Assembly (NCBI RefSeq): GCF_021401125.1
Contig: NZ_JACBFQ010000004.1
Location: 186,001-250,000 of the forward strand
DNA length: 64,000 bases
Source of the DNA: Xanthobacter sp. NM-59
Lineage (GTDB): Bacteria; Pseudomonadota; Alphaproteobacteria; Rhizobiales; Xanthobacteraceae
Reading direction: 5' to 3'
Each line of letters begins with the position of its first letter. Position 1 is the first letter of the stretch. The notes below the pieces were generated by a model. It saw only the letters and a list, made by a program, of their open reading frames with translations. It was not told where the DNA came from and made no database searches. A program made the position numbers and the translations under genes. This document shows positions 19,754 through 28,521 of the stretch, piece after piece.

Positions 19754-19784
19754 CCGCGCCGGCGCCTACGGGCCGCCGGCGCGG
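19754..19784. terminator. GC-rich hairpin between fae homologue and lysR
   Basis: CCGCGCCGGCG and CGCCGGCGCGG form a perfect 11-bp stem with a 9-base loop, 8 bases after the stop of the Fae homologue and between convergent genes. U tract is minimal. Confidence 0.6.
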
Positions 19785-19796
19785 TGCAGATTTGGC

Positions 19797-20756
19797 TCAG
19801 CTCGCGCCCCCTGAGGGGGCATGGCCTGGCAGAGCGCCGCCCAACGGTCGGGCCGCGCCCGCGAGGAACCGGCGGCCGAAGATTTCCGCAAGAAAATCGA
19901 GGAACACCCGGACCTTCAGGTCCAAGGTGGCGCGGGCGGGAAACAGGGCGACCGTTTCCAGCGGCTCGCGGCGTTCCCAGTCCGGCATGATGATTTCCAG
20001 CTCTCCGGCCTCGATGCGGCGTTCGCTCAGGCAATGGGAGAGCAGCGCGATGCCGCCGCCGGAGAGGGCCTGGCGCATGGCGAGAACGGGGTCGTTGGTC
20101 ACAAGGTGCGGCTCGATCTTCAGCTCGACGCCGCCGCCGGGCCCCTCCAGGGCCCACATGAGCGGCCCGGGCGCGGAGCGGATGCCGATGAGCTCGTGTT
20201 GTGCGAGCTCCCGCGGATGTGTGGGGCGCCCGTGCTCTGCCAGATAGGCCGGACTTGCCATCAGATGCAGGGGGGAGAGGCCGAGGGCGCGGACGTGATA
20301 GCTGGAATCGCGCACCGGCCCGTGCCGCACCGCGAGGTCAAAGCCGTGCTCCACCAGGTCGAGGGCGTGGTTGTCCAGGGTGATGTGGAGCTGGACCTTT
20401 GGATAGCGGGCGCGAAACGCTCCAAGCTCCGGCTCCAGAAAGAGGATGCCCGTGGAGTGGGGCATCAGCACTTTCAGCGGCCCCTCCGGCTCCTGGGCCA
20501 GGGCCCGCACCTGGGCGTCGGCCTGATCGAGAAGGGCCACGGCGCTGACGCAGCGCTGGTAATAGGCCTGCCCCGCGTCTGAGGGCCATACCCGGCGCGT
20601 GGTGCGGTGGAGCAGCTGAACGCCGAGGCGCTCTTCCAGAGCCTTGATCTTGCGGCTCACAGACGTGGCAGGCAGACCCAGTTGCTGGGCGGCGCCGTGA
20701 AAGCTGCCGCGCTCCACCACCCGCACGAACACCTCGACATCATCGAACCTGGCCAT
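19797..20756 (-). CDS. LysR-family transcriptional regulator
   Basis: A 319-residue LysR regulator of standard length. The N-terminal winged HTH is FVRVVERGSFHGAAQQLGLPATSVSRKIKALEERLGVQLLHRTTR (about 10-53, cited for position; key residues are the SFxxAA, SxSRxI and LLxRTTR motifs). A LysR substrate-binding domain follows (about 90-295). It resembles the DhaR/PecT-like subgroup that acts on nearby or divergent promoters. It is convergent with the Fae homologue, separated by a terminator, and divergent from nothing obvious, so its target is unknown. Confidence 0.9.
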   Translation of the reverse strand: MARFDDVEVFVRVVERGSFHGAAQQLGLPATSVSRKIKALEERLGVQLLHRTTRRVWPSDAGQAYYQRCVSAVALLDQADAQVRALAQEPEGPLKVLMPHSTGILFLEPELGAFRARYPKVQLHITLDNHALDLVEHGFDLAVRHGPVRDSSYHVRALGLSPLHLMASPAYLAEHGRPTHPRELAQHELIGIRSAPGPLMWALEGPGGGVELKIEPHLVTNDPVLAMRQALSGGGIALLSHCLSERRIEAGELEIIMPDWERREPLETVALFPARATLDLKVRVFLDFLAEIFGRRFLAGAARPLGGALPGHAPSGGAS

Positions 20757-20866
20757 GGGTCGCGTTCCTTGAAGGGCCTCCCCCCATGTTGGCCCCGTTT
20801 GAGGCGCCCGGCAGGTGCCGGGCGCATCTTGTTCAACAGATAAGCACGCGCTCGTGCAGCGCCAGA

Positions 20867-21160
20867 TCAGTTGGTGCCCAGGCCACGGTCACCCTGGTCG
20901 AGGAAGAGCGCATCGTTGCTCGGGTGCGCAGGCTGGCTGAAGATGGCGTCGATCTGCTGGGCGCGGTGCGAGGCCTGGGTGCTGTAGCCAAGCGCAGTGT
21001 CGGACGCGGCCGAGCGGGGCTCGTGTGCTTCCTGCCAGGACTGGGCGGCGACGGCCGCAGACTCGGCATTCTCGCGCGAGATGCCTTCATCCGCACTGGC
21101 AATGCCGGCGAACGACAGAGATGCGGCGAGGGTCACGGTCGCGATGGTGAGGGTACGCAT
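20867..21160 (-). CDS. Small exported protein of unknown function
   Basis: 97 residues with a convincing signal peptide (MRTLTIATVTLAASLSFAG, cleavage after IASA) and a short hydrophilic mature part of about 75 residues rich in Ala, Ser and Gln. A GGGAG Shine-Dalgarno precedes ATG 21160. Composition recalls small DUF4148-like periplasmic proteins, but I cannot assign a family. Single gene; neighbours give no functional hint. Confidence 0.7.
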   Translation of the reverse strand: MRTLTIATVTLAASLSFAGIASADEGISRENAESAAVAAQSWQEAHEPRSAASDTALGYSTQASHRAQQIDAIFSQPAHPSNDALFLDQGDRGLGTN

Positions 21161-21306
21161 GGGTCTTCTCCCTTTTTCTGCTGCGGTTCGCTTGAGCCGC
21201 TTTCGATGAGGGAGATTTAGGCCTCGAACGCCGGCGGGATAATGCGTGACGTTCGAATGACTTTATGCCGTTTTCGGCAGCAATGCGGGACGCCTTGCGT
21301 CTGTGC

Positions 21307-21333
21307 GGACGGCCCCCTTGAAAGGGGCCGTCC
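21307..21333 (-). terminator. Hairpin after pepN
   Basis: GGACGGCCCC and GGGGCCGTCC form a perfect 10-bp stem with a 7-base loop, 27 bases beyond the pepN stop. No U tract, but position fits the end of the pepN transcript. Confidence 0.6.
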
Positions 21334-21359
21334 CTGGTTTCTCAGCTACCGATGTGCCT

Positions 21360-23990
21360 TCAGCTGAGGGCGCGGGTCGCGATGTCGGAAACGTCGGCGG
21401 ACAGGCCCGGCGTCTCCGCCACGCGGCGCAACGCCGCCTCAGCACTGGCGCGGCGCACGGGCTCCAGCTGGCGCCAGGTCTTGAAGGACGACAGCAGGCG
21501 GGAGGCGACCTGCGGGTTCTTCGGATCCAGCGTCAGCACCACGTCAGCCACGAACCCATGGCCGGCGCCGTCGGGGCGATTGAACTGGGTGGGGTTTCCG
21601 GCGGCGAACGCGCCGATGAGCGAGCGCACCCGGTTGGGGTTGCCCAGCGAGAACGCCGGGTGCTCCATCAGCCCCTTCACCCGCTCCAGCGTGTCGGGCG
21701 CCGCGATCTGCGCCTGCAGGATGAACCACTTGTCGATGACCAGGGCATCCGCCTTGAAGCGCTCGTAGAAGGCGGCCAACGCCCGCTCACGCTCGGGCAC
21801 GTCATGCTGCGCCAGCACGGCCAGGGCGGCGAGACGGTCGGTCATGTTGTCGGCCTGCTCGAACTGAGCCGCCGCCCGCGCGATGCCTTCCGCTGATCCG
21901 GCAACCGCCAGATAGTCGAGGGCGAGATTGCGCAGCGCGCGCCGGCCGGCGGAGGCGGCATCCGGGGTGAAGGTGCCGGCGCTTGAAAGCGCGCCATAGG
22001 TCTGCGCGAATCCGTCGGCGAGCGCGGTGCCCAACGCGATCTTGAGCGTCTTGCGGGCGGCGTAGATGGCGTCCGGGTCGACGTCGGTTGCGAGCTCGCG
22101 CGCGACCTCGCCTTCCCCCGGCAGTGCCAGCGCCTGGGCCTTGAAGGCGGGATCGAGAGCCTTGTCCGCGAGTAGGCCGCGCGCCGCGCCGGTGAGGGCT
22201 GCGGGCTCGGCCGCGGCATGCGAGCGGGCCGCCTCCTTCAGCAGGCCCAGCGCAAGGCCCTGCAACGCATCAAAGCGGTTGAAGGGGTCCGCGTCATGGG
22301 CCGCGAGGAAGACGCGATCATCGGCGGAAAGATCGCTCACCACATTCACCGGGGCGGAAAAGCCGCGGTTGAGGGAGGGCACGGGGCGGGCGTCGATGCC
22401 GGTGAAGACGAAGCTCTGCTCGGCCGCCTTCAGCTCCAGCACGCCGCGTTCGACCACCCTGTTGCCGAGGGTCAGCGGCATGTCATTGCCATCCGGTCCC
22501 ACAAGGCCCAGCGCCAGCGGAATGACCATGGGCTGCTTGGTGGGCTGGCCGGGGGTCGGCGGAATCGATTGCGCAACGTCAAGGCGATAGGTGCGGGCGG
22601 CTTCGTCGTAGGTGCCCTTCACCGTCAGGACCGGCGTGCCGGATTGCTCATACCAAAGGGCAAACTGGGAGAGGTCGCGGCCGGTGGCCTCGGCGAACGC
22701 CGCCAGGAAGTCTTCAATGGTGGCCGCCTCCCCGTCATGGGTCTTGAAGTAAAGATCCATGCCGGCGCGGAACCCATCCTCGCCCAGCAAGGTCTTCAGC
22801 ATGCGCACCACCTCGGCGCCTTTTTCATAGACTGTCGCGGTGTAGAAGTTGTTGATCTCGCGATAGGTCTGCGGACGCACCGGATGGGAGAGCGGGCCGG
22901 AATCCTCCGTGAACTGCGCAGCCTTCAGCGCCCGCACGTCAGCGATGCGCTTCACCGGGCGCGAGCGCTGGTCGGATGAGAATTCCTGGTCGCGGAAGAC
23001 GGTGAGGCCCTCCTTCAGGCACAGCTGGAACCAGTCGCGGCAGGTAATGCGATTGCCGCTCCAATTGTGGAAGTATTCATGGGCGATGACCCCTTCGATG
23101 CCGGAATAATCGGCGTCGGTGGCGGTCTGTGGGCTGGCGAGGACATACTTGTCGTTGAAGACATTGAGTCCCTTATTCTCCATCGCGCCCATGTTGAAGT
23201 CGGAGACGGCGACGATGTTGAACACGTCGAGATCATATTCGCGGCCGAACGCCTCCTCATCCCAGCGCATGGAGCGCTTCAGCGCGTCCATGGCATAGCC
23301 GGCGCGATCCTGCTTGCCTTCCTCCACATAGATGCCGAGCTCCACCGGCCGGCCGGAGGCGGTGACGAAATGATCAGCCACCTTGGCGAGCTTGCCGCCC
23401 ACCAGAGCGAACAGATAGGAGGGCTTCGGCCACGGGTCGTGCCACACCGCGTAATGCCGGTTGGTGCCGGGAATGGGCCCGCTCTTCTCCAGATTCCCGT
23501 TGGAGAGCAGGATCGGCGCCTCGTCCTTCTCCGCCTCGATGCGGGTGGTGTAGACGGCGAGCACGTCCGGCCGGTCGGGGAAATAGGTGATGCGGCGGAA
23601 GCCTTCCGGCTCGCACTGGGTGCAGTAGTTTCCGGACGAGCGGTAAAGCCCCATGAGCTGGGTGTTGGCGGTGGGGTCCACCAGGGTCTCGATTTCCAGC
23701 GTGAAGCTGTCAGCCGGTGGGTGGGCGAGCGTGAGCTGCTCCGGCGTCGCCTCGAAACTGGTGCCGGCGAGCGGCTCGCCATTGATCGCGAGCCGCAACA
23801 GGGTCAGGCCGTCGCCCTCAAGCACCACCGGGGCGTCGGCCGTGCCCTTCGGGTTGCGGCGCAGGGCGAGGCGGGCGGTGACGCGGGTCTGTGTGGGATG
23901 CAGCGCGAAATCGAGATCCACCTTATCCACCAGCCACTCCGGCGGTCGGTAATCAGCAAGGCGGATCGGCTGCGGCTCGGCATCACGCAT
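21360..23990 (-). CDS. pepN: Aminopeptidase N (M1 zinc metallopeptidase)
   Basis: Cytoplasmic broad-specificity aminopeptidase, 876 residues from ATG 23990 (E. coli PepN is 870). An open frame continues to 24035, but the AGGAG before 23990 decides the start. Key motifs: GAMEN substrate-binding loop in NMGAMENKGLNVFN, zinc site HEYFH-x18-E (His304, Glu305, His308, distal Glu327), and the conserved catalytic Tyr region further on. The C-terminal half carries the DUF3458 Ig-like and alpha-helical domains typical of gammaproteobacterial-type PepN. It acts late in protein and peptide breakdown. A terminator follows it. Confidence 0.95.
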   Translation of the reverse strand: MRDAEPQPIRLADYRPPEWLVDKVDLDFALHPTQTRVTARLALRRNPKGTADAPVVLEGDGLTLLRLAINGEPLAGTSFEATPEQLTLAHPPADSFTLEIETLVDPTANTQLMGLYRSSGNYCTQCEPEGFRRITYFPDRPDVLAVYTTRIEAEKDEAPILLSNGNLEKSGPIPGTNRHYAVWHDPWPKPSYLFALVGGKLAKVADHFVTASGRPVELGIYVEEGKQDRAGYAMDALKRSMRWDEEAFGREYDLDVFNIVAVSDFNMGAMENKGLNVFNDKYVLASPQTATDADYSGIEGVIAHEYFHNWSGNRITCRDWFQLCLKEGLTVFRDQEFSSDQRSRPVKRIADVRALKAAQFTEDSGPLSHPVRPQTYREINNFYTATVYEKGAEVVRMLKTLLGEDGFRAGMDLYFKTHDGEAATIEDFLAAFAEATGRDLSQFALWYEQSGTPVLTVKGTYDEAARTYRLDVAQSIPPTPGQPTKQPMVIPLALGLVGPDGNDMPLTLGNRVVERGVLELKAAEQSFVFTGIDARPVPSLNRGFSAPVNVVSDLSADDRVFLAAHDADPFNRFDALQGLALGLLKEAARSHAAAEPAALTGAARGLLADKALDPAFKAQALALPGEGEVARELATDVDPDAIYAARKTLKIALGTALADGFAQTYGALSSAGTFTPDAASAGRRALRNLALDYLAVAGSAEGIARAAAQFEQADNMTDRLAALAVLAQHDVPERERALAAFYERFKADALVIDKWFILQAQIAAPDTLERVKGLMEHPAFSLGNPNRVRSLIGAFAAGNPTQFNRPDGAGHGFVADVVLTLDPKNPQVASRLLSSFKTWRQLEPVRRASAEAALRRVAETPGLSADVSDIATRALS

Positions 23991-24110
23991 GGAACTGGGC
24001 TCCTGTCGGCACCGGGGCATGGGGGGATTGCGCAAGGGCGCAACCCGCGGTGCGCTTCGGCCGGCAAGAGTAGTGCGCGATCGTGGCGGAGGAAAGCCGC
24101 GCCGCGCCCC

Positions 24111-24923
24111 TCAGCCGTGGCGCCAGACCTTGATGGCGGACAGAAGCAGGATCACGCCCAAAACGGGCAGCAGCAAAGAGGAGGGCACGAGCCCAAGCAG
24201 GTGGCCGCCCATGAACGCTCCCGCGATGGAGCCGATCGCCATGATGCCGACGAATGCCTTGTTCCGCCCCAGCACCGCGAAGCTGCGATCCTGGCTGTAG
24301 CGGGCAAAGCCCACCAGCATGGTTGGCAGAGAGATGGCGAGGGACAGGCTGCCCGCCAGCTTGATGTCGGCGCCGAACAGCAGAACCAGCGTGGGGATCA
24401 GCAATTCGCCCCCCGCGACTCCCAGCAACGACGCGAAAATGCCGATGACGAAGCCGGCAATCGTGCCCAGCATCATGAGCGCGCCGCCGTGGAAAGGCAC
24501 CTGCGCGCCGTCCGGATCATGGAGCAACACCAGTACCACGGCGATGATGCCAAGCATCACCGCGATCACCCGGAACAAGGTGCGGGAGGCCAGCTTCGTC
24601 GCCCAGCCGGCCCCGAGCCACGCGCCGATGAGGCTGCCCGCCAGCAGGTTGAGGATGATGTCCCAGTGCGCCGCCAGCGCGGACAAAGGCACGGTGGACA
24701 TGCGGAAGGGCAGGGCGAAGGCCACCACCACGAGGCTCATGGCCTTGTTGAGGATAACGGCTTCCAGGGCGCCGAAGCCGAACGCGCCGATGAGCAGCGG
24801 CAGCCGGAATTCCGCGCCGCCAAGGCCAATGAGCCCGCCCAGCGCCCCGATGCTTCCGCCCCCGGCAAACGCGCCCAGGAGGCGGGGCCAAGCACGCTGA
24901 GGGGCCGCAAGGCGGGCATTCAT
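24111..24923 (-). CDS. TauE/SafE-family membrane permease
   Basis: 270 residues and seven to eight membrane spans, in two internally related halves. Family signatures are GGLIGLGGAEFRLP near the N-terminus and ASLLGVAGGELLIPTL in the second half. TauE/SafE proteins export sulfite, sulfoacetate or other small anions; some import. Substrate cannot be told from sequence. No sulfur-metabolism genes are adjacent; pepN follows 120 bases downstream on the same strand and is unlikely to be functionally linked. Confidence 0.85.
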   Translation of the reverse strand: MNARLAAPQRAWPRLLGAFAGGGSIGALGGLIGLGGAEFRLPLLIGAFGFGALEAVILNKAMSLVVVAFALPFRMSTVPLSALAAHWDIILNLLAGSLIGAWLGAGWATKLASRTLFRVIAVMLGIIAVVLVLLHDPDGAQVPFHGGALMMLGTIAGFVIGIFASLLGVAGGELLIPTLVLLFGADIKLAGSLSLAISLPTMLVGFARYSQDRSFAVLGRNKAFVGIMAIGSIAGAFMGGHLLGLVPSSLLLPVLGVILLLSAIKVWRHG

Positions 24924-25000
24924 GGCTGGGCTCTTCCCGATGACACGCTAAGCTCCAGCATGACATCGAAGCCGGCTGCACGCATCGGCCATCTGGTGCA

Positions 25001-25027
25001 GACTGGGCGCCTCGGGGGCGCCCAGTC
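25001..25027 (-). terminator. Hairpin after hisG
   Basis: GACTGGGCGCC and GGCGCCCAGTC form an 11-bp perfect stem with a 5-base loop, 15 bases past the hisG stop. U tract absent. Confidence 0.6.
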
Positions 25028-25041
25028 GTCGCACATTGGGT

Positions 25042-26040
25042 TCAGCCGAGAGCCTGCTTCGCGCCAAGCCGCGCTTCCAGGGCCCCGAAAAGGGGGTTGT
25101 CCGAGGCGAACACGTATTCGATGGGCGCGACCGTCACCATGCTGGCGCCCCGCTCCCGCAGGAAGGTGGCGAGGCCGTGCAGCGTGTCTGGCGGGCAATG
25201 GAGGGTGAGCATGCCCGACGAGGTCGGCCCGCCAAAGGGCGCCACGCAGCGGAACTGCGCCACGGCTTCGTCCACCAGCGAGGCGTCGCAGCTCGAAAAG
25301 CGGGTGCGCACCTCGCGCTTGGTGCGGGCGCGCTTTTCCGCGCCCAGCCGGTCGAACATGGCGCGCGCGGCGGCCAGGGCCTGTGGGCTCCACGGCGCGG
25401 TGAGCGAGGCGACGAGATTGGCTTCGGACTTCAGGATGATGCCGTCATCCACCACCTTGAGGCCGTTGGCCGCCAGCGTGCTGCCGGTGGTGGTGATGTC
25501 CACGATCAGCTCGGCCGAGCCCGAGGCGGGGGTGCCCTCGGTGGCGCCGGCGCTCTCCACAATGCGGTAGTCGACAATGCCGGAGCGGGCGAAGAAGCCG
25601 CGGGTGAGGTTCACATACTTGGTCGCCACGCGGATCCGCCGCCCGGTGCGGCCGTGGAAGTGGGTGGCCACGTCGTCCAGATCCGCCATGGTGCGCACAT
25701 CGATCCAGGCTTGCGGCACCGCGACCACCACATTGGCATAGCCGAAGCCCAGCTTCTCCAGCAGGGCGACGCGGGTATCCGGGTCGAGGATGTTCTCCCG
25801 CACCAGATCCTCGCCGGTGACGCCCAGGTGGGCGGTGCCGGACGCCAGCGCGGCGGCGATCTCGGAGGCGGAGAGATAGGCCACCTCCACATTGTCCACG
25901 CCGGCCAGCGCGCCGCGATATTCACGGGCGCCGCGCGCCTGGGTCAGCGGCATGCCGGCGCGGGCGAAGAAGGCGTGAACGTTCTCCTGCAGGCGCCCCT
26001 TGGACGGTACGGCGAGGATGAGCGGGCTGGAAGCGGTCAT
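25042..26040 (-). CDS. hisG: ATP phosphoribosyltransferase catalytic subunit
   Basis: HisG joins ATP and PRPP in the first step of histidine biosynthesis. 332 residues. The N-terminal [13 protein letters not shown], the LGVTGEDL block and the PRPP-binding [18 protein letters not shown] (about 185-203) are diagnostic. It overlaps hisZ by 4 bases (ATGA). Dependence on HisZ is typical of short-form HisG; this protein is longer than the usual 215-230 residues of that form and has an extra C-terminal portion, as in other alphaproteobacteria. Confidence 0.93.
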   Translation of the reverse strand: MTASSPLILAVPSKGRLQENVHAFFARAGMPLTQARGAREYRGALAGVDNVEVAYLSASEIAAALASGTAHLGVTGEDLVRENILDPDTRVALLEKLGFGYANVVVAVPQAWIDVRTMADLDDVATHFHGRTGRRIRVATKYVNLTRGFFARSGIVDYRIVESAGATEGTPASGSAELIVDITTTGSTLAANGLKVVDDGIILKSEANLVASLTAPWSPQALAAARAMFDRLGAEKRARTKREVRTRFSSCDASLVDEAVAQFRCVAPFGGPTSSGMLTLHCPPDTLHGLATFLRERGASMVTVAPIEYVFASDNPLFGALEARLGAKQALG

Positions 26041-27188
26041 GACAGGGTCCCGCGGGAAGTGAGGGCGTCGAGGCGTTCCACCCAGGCGGCAAGGCCAACC
26101 CCGGTCACCTCCGACGAGGAGCCGAGGCGTGGCAGCAGGCGATCATAGCGCCCACCCGCCACCAGGGCGCCGCCAGCGCGGCCGGCGGGGTCGTGCAGCT
26201 CGAACACCATGCCGCTGTAATAATCGAGCGGCCGCCCGAAAGCCGTGGAGAAGCGCACGTCCGCGAGGTTCACGTCGTGGGCGGTCAGGAAGCCCGTGCG
26301 CCGGTCGAACAGGTCGAGCACAGGATCAAGGTCGATGCCCGCATCCTCCACAAGCGCGCGCATCTGCGCCGATGCCGCATCCGGCTGGCCGGTGATGGAG
26401 AGGTAGCGGGTGAGGACGGTCGCCGTTTCCTGGGGCAGGCCGTCAGCCTCCAGCGAGGCCTTTTCCAGAAAGCGCTCGGCGATTTCCGAGACGGTACGCC
26501 CGCCGACGGTGGAAATGCCGGCGATGGAGAGGAGATCGGTGATGAGGGCGCGGGCGGCTTCCGGGTCGGCCCCCGCCAAGGCGTTGAGCACGCCGGAATG
26601 GGCGGTGGTCGTGTCACCGGCGGCGGGGCGGGTGAAGTCCGCGCCGAGTCGGCCCTGGCCGAAATCCTTCAACAGGCGCCGGCGCAGGGCCGGGGCCAGG
26701 GGCAGGGCTTCCAGCAGGGCGCTGAACAGGCCCACATCGCCGAGCCGGATCTCCGGTTGCTCGACGCCGTAGAGCGTGCACACGTCAAGCCCGAGGGCGA
26801 GGATTTCCGCGTCCGCTGCCTCGATATCCGTCCGGCCGAAGGATTCCACGCCGGCCTGGCGAAATTCCCCGGAGCCTTCGCCGCGAAAGCGGAAGACAGG
26901 CCCCAGATAGCTCACCGCCGCGGGCAGCGGCATCTGATGTTCGAGCACGGCGCGGGCCACGGGAATGGTGAGGTCCGGCCGCAGGCACAGCTCGCGGCCT
27001 TCCGCGTCGGCGGTCAGGAACATGCGCCGGCGGATGCTCTCGCCCGACAGGTCCAGGAACACGTCGGCCGGCTGGAGGATGGGCGGATCAAGGCGCACAT
27101 AGCCGGCCGCATCGAAGCGGGCGATGAGGGCCTCTTCGAGGATGCGGGGGTCGTGCACAGGGAGGGACGCGGGCGCCGCGGCGGACAT
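26037..27188 (-). CDS. hisZ: ATP phosphoribosyltransferase regulatory subunit
   Basis: HisZ is a histidyl-tRNA-synthetase-like paralogue without synthetase activity that activates and feedback-regulates HisG. 383 residues from ATG 27188 (an ATG at 27203 is possible but less likely). Class II synthetase-like landmarks: [14 protein letters not shown] (motif 2 region), [17 protein letters not shown], and a C-terminal [11 protein letters not shown]. No anticodon-binding domain follows. Its stop overlaps the hisG start, giving coupled synthesis of the two subunits. Divergent from xseB. Confidence 0.9.
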   Translation of the reverse strand: MSAAAPASLPVHDPRILEEALIARFDAAGYVRLDPPILQPADVFLDLSGESIRRRMFLTADAEGRELCLRPDLTIPVARAVLEHQMPLPAAVSYLGPVFRFRGEGSGEFRQAGVESFGRTDIEAADAEILALGLDVCTLYGVEQPEIRLGDVGLFSALLEALPLAPALRRRLLKDFGQGRLGADFTRPAAGDTTTAHSGVLNALAGADPEAARALITDLLSIAGISTVGGRTVSEIAERFLEKASLEADGLPQETATVLTRYLSITGQPDAASAQMRALVEDAGIDLDPVLDLFDRRTGFLTAHDVNLADVRFSTAFGRPLDYYSGMVFELHDPAGRAGGALVAGGRYDRLLPRLGSSSEVTGVGLAAWVERLDALTSRGTLS

Positions 27189-27319
27189 GGTTCCACTTTC
27201 CATCTGAATGCTGGGCTTCTAGCAAAGGGGGCGCGGCAGGGCCACCCCGTCGCGGCCGCTTCAAGGTGGAGGCTGGCTTCAGCTATGGTGGCGGCGCGGG
27301 AAATTGGAGGGAGACGGCC

Positions 27320-27610
27320 ATGGTCGAGGCAGGAACGGGCGGCGCGCCCAAGGGTGCGAAGACGGGGAAGGCGGCGGATGTGGCCAGCCTCTCCTTCGAG
27401 CAGGCCCTGGCGGAGCTGGAGGCAATCGTCGCGAGCCTGGAAAAGGGCAACGTGCCGCTGGAAGAATCCATCGCCATCTACGAGCGCGGCGAGGCGCTGA
27501 AAAAGCGCTGCGAGGCCTTGCTCAAGCAGGCGGAAGCTCGGGTCGAAACCATTACCCGCGACGCCGAGGGGCGCCCCGCCGGTCTGGCGCCTCTCGATCC
27601 GGAGGCCTGA
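27320..27610 (+). CDS. xseB: Exodeoxyribonuclease VII small subunit
   Basis: A 96-residue helical subunit of ExoVII, which degrades single-stranded DNA together with XseA. The family core is [34 protein letters not shown] (about 25-58; the paired ELExIVxxLExG and LExSixxYExG helices). Start ATG 27320 is chosen for the GGAGGGAG site just before it; the open frame extends upstream to 27266. XseA is not in this window. Confidence 0.9.
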   Translation: MVEAGTGGAPKGAKTGKAADVASLSFEQALAELEAIVASLEKGNVPLEESIAIYERGEALKKRCEALLKQAEARVETITRDAEGRPAGLAPLDPEA

Positions 27611-27646
27611 TCGCGTCCCGTTTTGAACCAGGGGCGGGAGGAAAGG

Positions 27647-27909
27647 GGGAACGGGCCGTGACCGAATCGCTGTCCGCTCCCAGTTCCGGTCCTGTTCCCG
27701 GTTTTCGGGCCCGTGCCGGAATGGGACACCGTTTTCGCGCCGTGGGTCCGGATCGCGAACGAAGGCGGGACGAATCACTTTTTATAGCCGGTTCGCGCTT
27801 CGTGCCCGGCTCAAGGGATCGGTGTCCCCATATGGGACGAGGCTGAGTGGAAAGCGGGAACGCAGCGGGACCGAATCGCTGACACCGTCCGCATCACCGT
27901 TTGTTCCCG
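27647..27909. repeat. Two-copy structured intergenic repeat
   Basis: The 313-base gap between xseB and the next gene contains two direct copies of one module (27647-27700 and 27856-27909). Each begins GGGAAC, has GACCGAATCGCTG in the middle and ends GTTCCCG, so each can also fold as a hairpin. Between them lie GGGACACCG (27723-27731) and its inverse CGGTGTCCC (27820-27828), and a GTCCC-CATAT-GGGAC palindrome (27824-27838). No gene is visible. It may be a REP-like element or a structured RNA. Confidence 0.6.
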
Positions 27910-27923
27910 CCCAGTGCCGAAGC

Positions 27924-28517
27924 TCAATAAATGCCGGGGATGATGCGCTTGGTGCGGCGGACATAGGCGTCATATTCCGCGCCGAAGGCCTCGCGCATCA
28001 TCTGCTCTTCCCGTCCCACCCGGAAAAAGAACAGGATGCCGAAGCCCACCAGTCCGGCGGGGCCCGCGATCCAGTTCGGCAGCAGCAGCGCCTGCGCCAG
28101 CGCCCACATGAAAAAGGCGGAATACATGGGGTGCCGCACCTGGCCATAGACGCCGGTGGTGACCAGCTCGTGCTTTTCCTTGATTTCCAGTGTCACCGAC
28201 CAATAGCGGCCGATGGCCTTGTGGGTGGCCCAGAACAGCCAAAGGGCCGCCAGGAACACCAGGACGCCCGCCACCACCTGCACCATGGTGATGGGATAGG
28301 AGGCGAAGCGCGGCCAGCCGGTGAGGGCGTAGATGCCGGGCGTGATGCCGAGCCCCAGGGTGGAGATGGTGAGCAGCGTCATATCTCGCGCGTTGCGGTG
28401 GCGGGCGTTGGTCACCTTCATGCGGCGCGCCTTGCGCTCGAACGGGATGCGCAGCACGTACCAGCACACCACGCCGATCGCCCATGCGATCTTGGAAAAG
28501 GCGAGAAGGGTCATCAC
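27924..28517 (-). CDS. Isoprenylcysteine carboxyl methyltransferase-like membrane protein
   Basis: 197 residues with about five membrane spans. The C-terminal signature GVYGQVRHPMYSAFF (about 128-142) followed by GREEQMMREAFGAEYDAYVRRTKRIIPGIY-type ending is that of the ICMT/PEMT (PF04140/PF04191) methyltransferase fold; bacterial members methylate lipids or small molecules, and the substrate here is unknown. It starts 4 bases after the hydrolase gene, so the two form an operon and may share a lipid-related role. Confidence 0.8.
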   Translation of the reverse strand: MMTLLAFSKIAWAIGVVCWYVLRIPFERKARRMKVTNARHRNARDMTLLTISTLGLGITPGIYALTGWPRFASYPITMVQVVAGVLVFLAALWLFWATHKAIGRYWSVTLEIKEKHELVTTGVYGQVRHPMYSAFFMWALAQALLLPNWIAGPAGLVGFGILFFFRVGREEQMMREAFGAEYDAYVRRTKRIIPGIY

Positions 28518-28521
28518 GCTC

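Noticed and set aside
25042-26040. Cobalamin or histidine leader near hisG/hisZ
   Set aside because: No run of His codons and no B12-box-like sequence seen upstream of hisZ.
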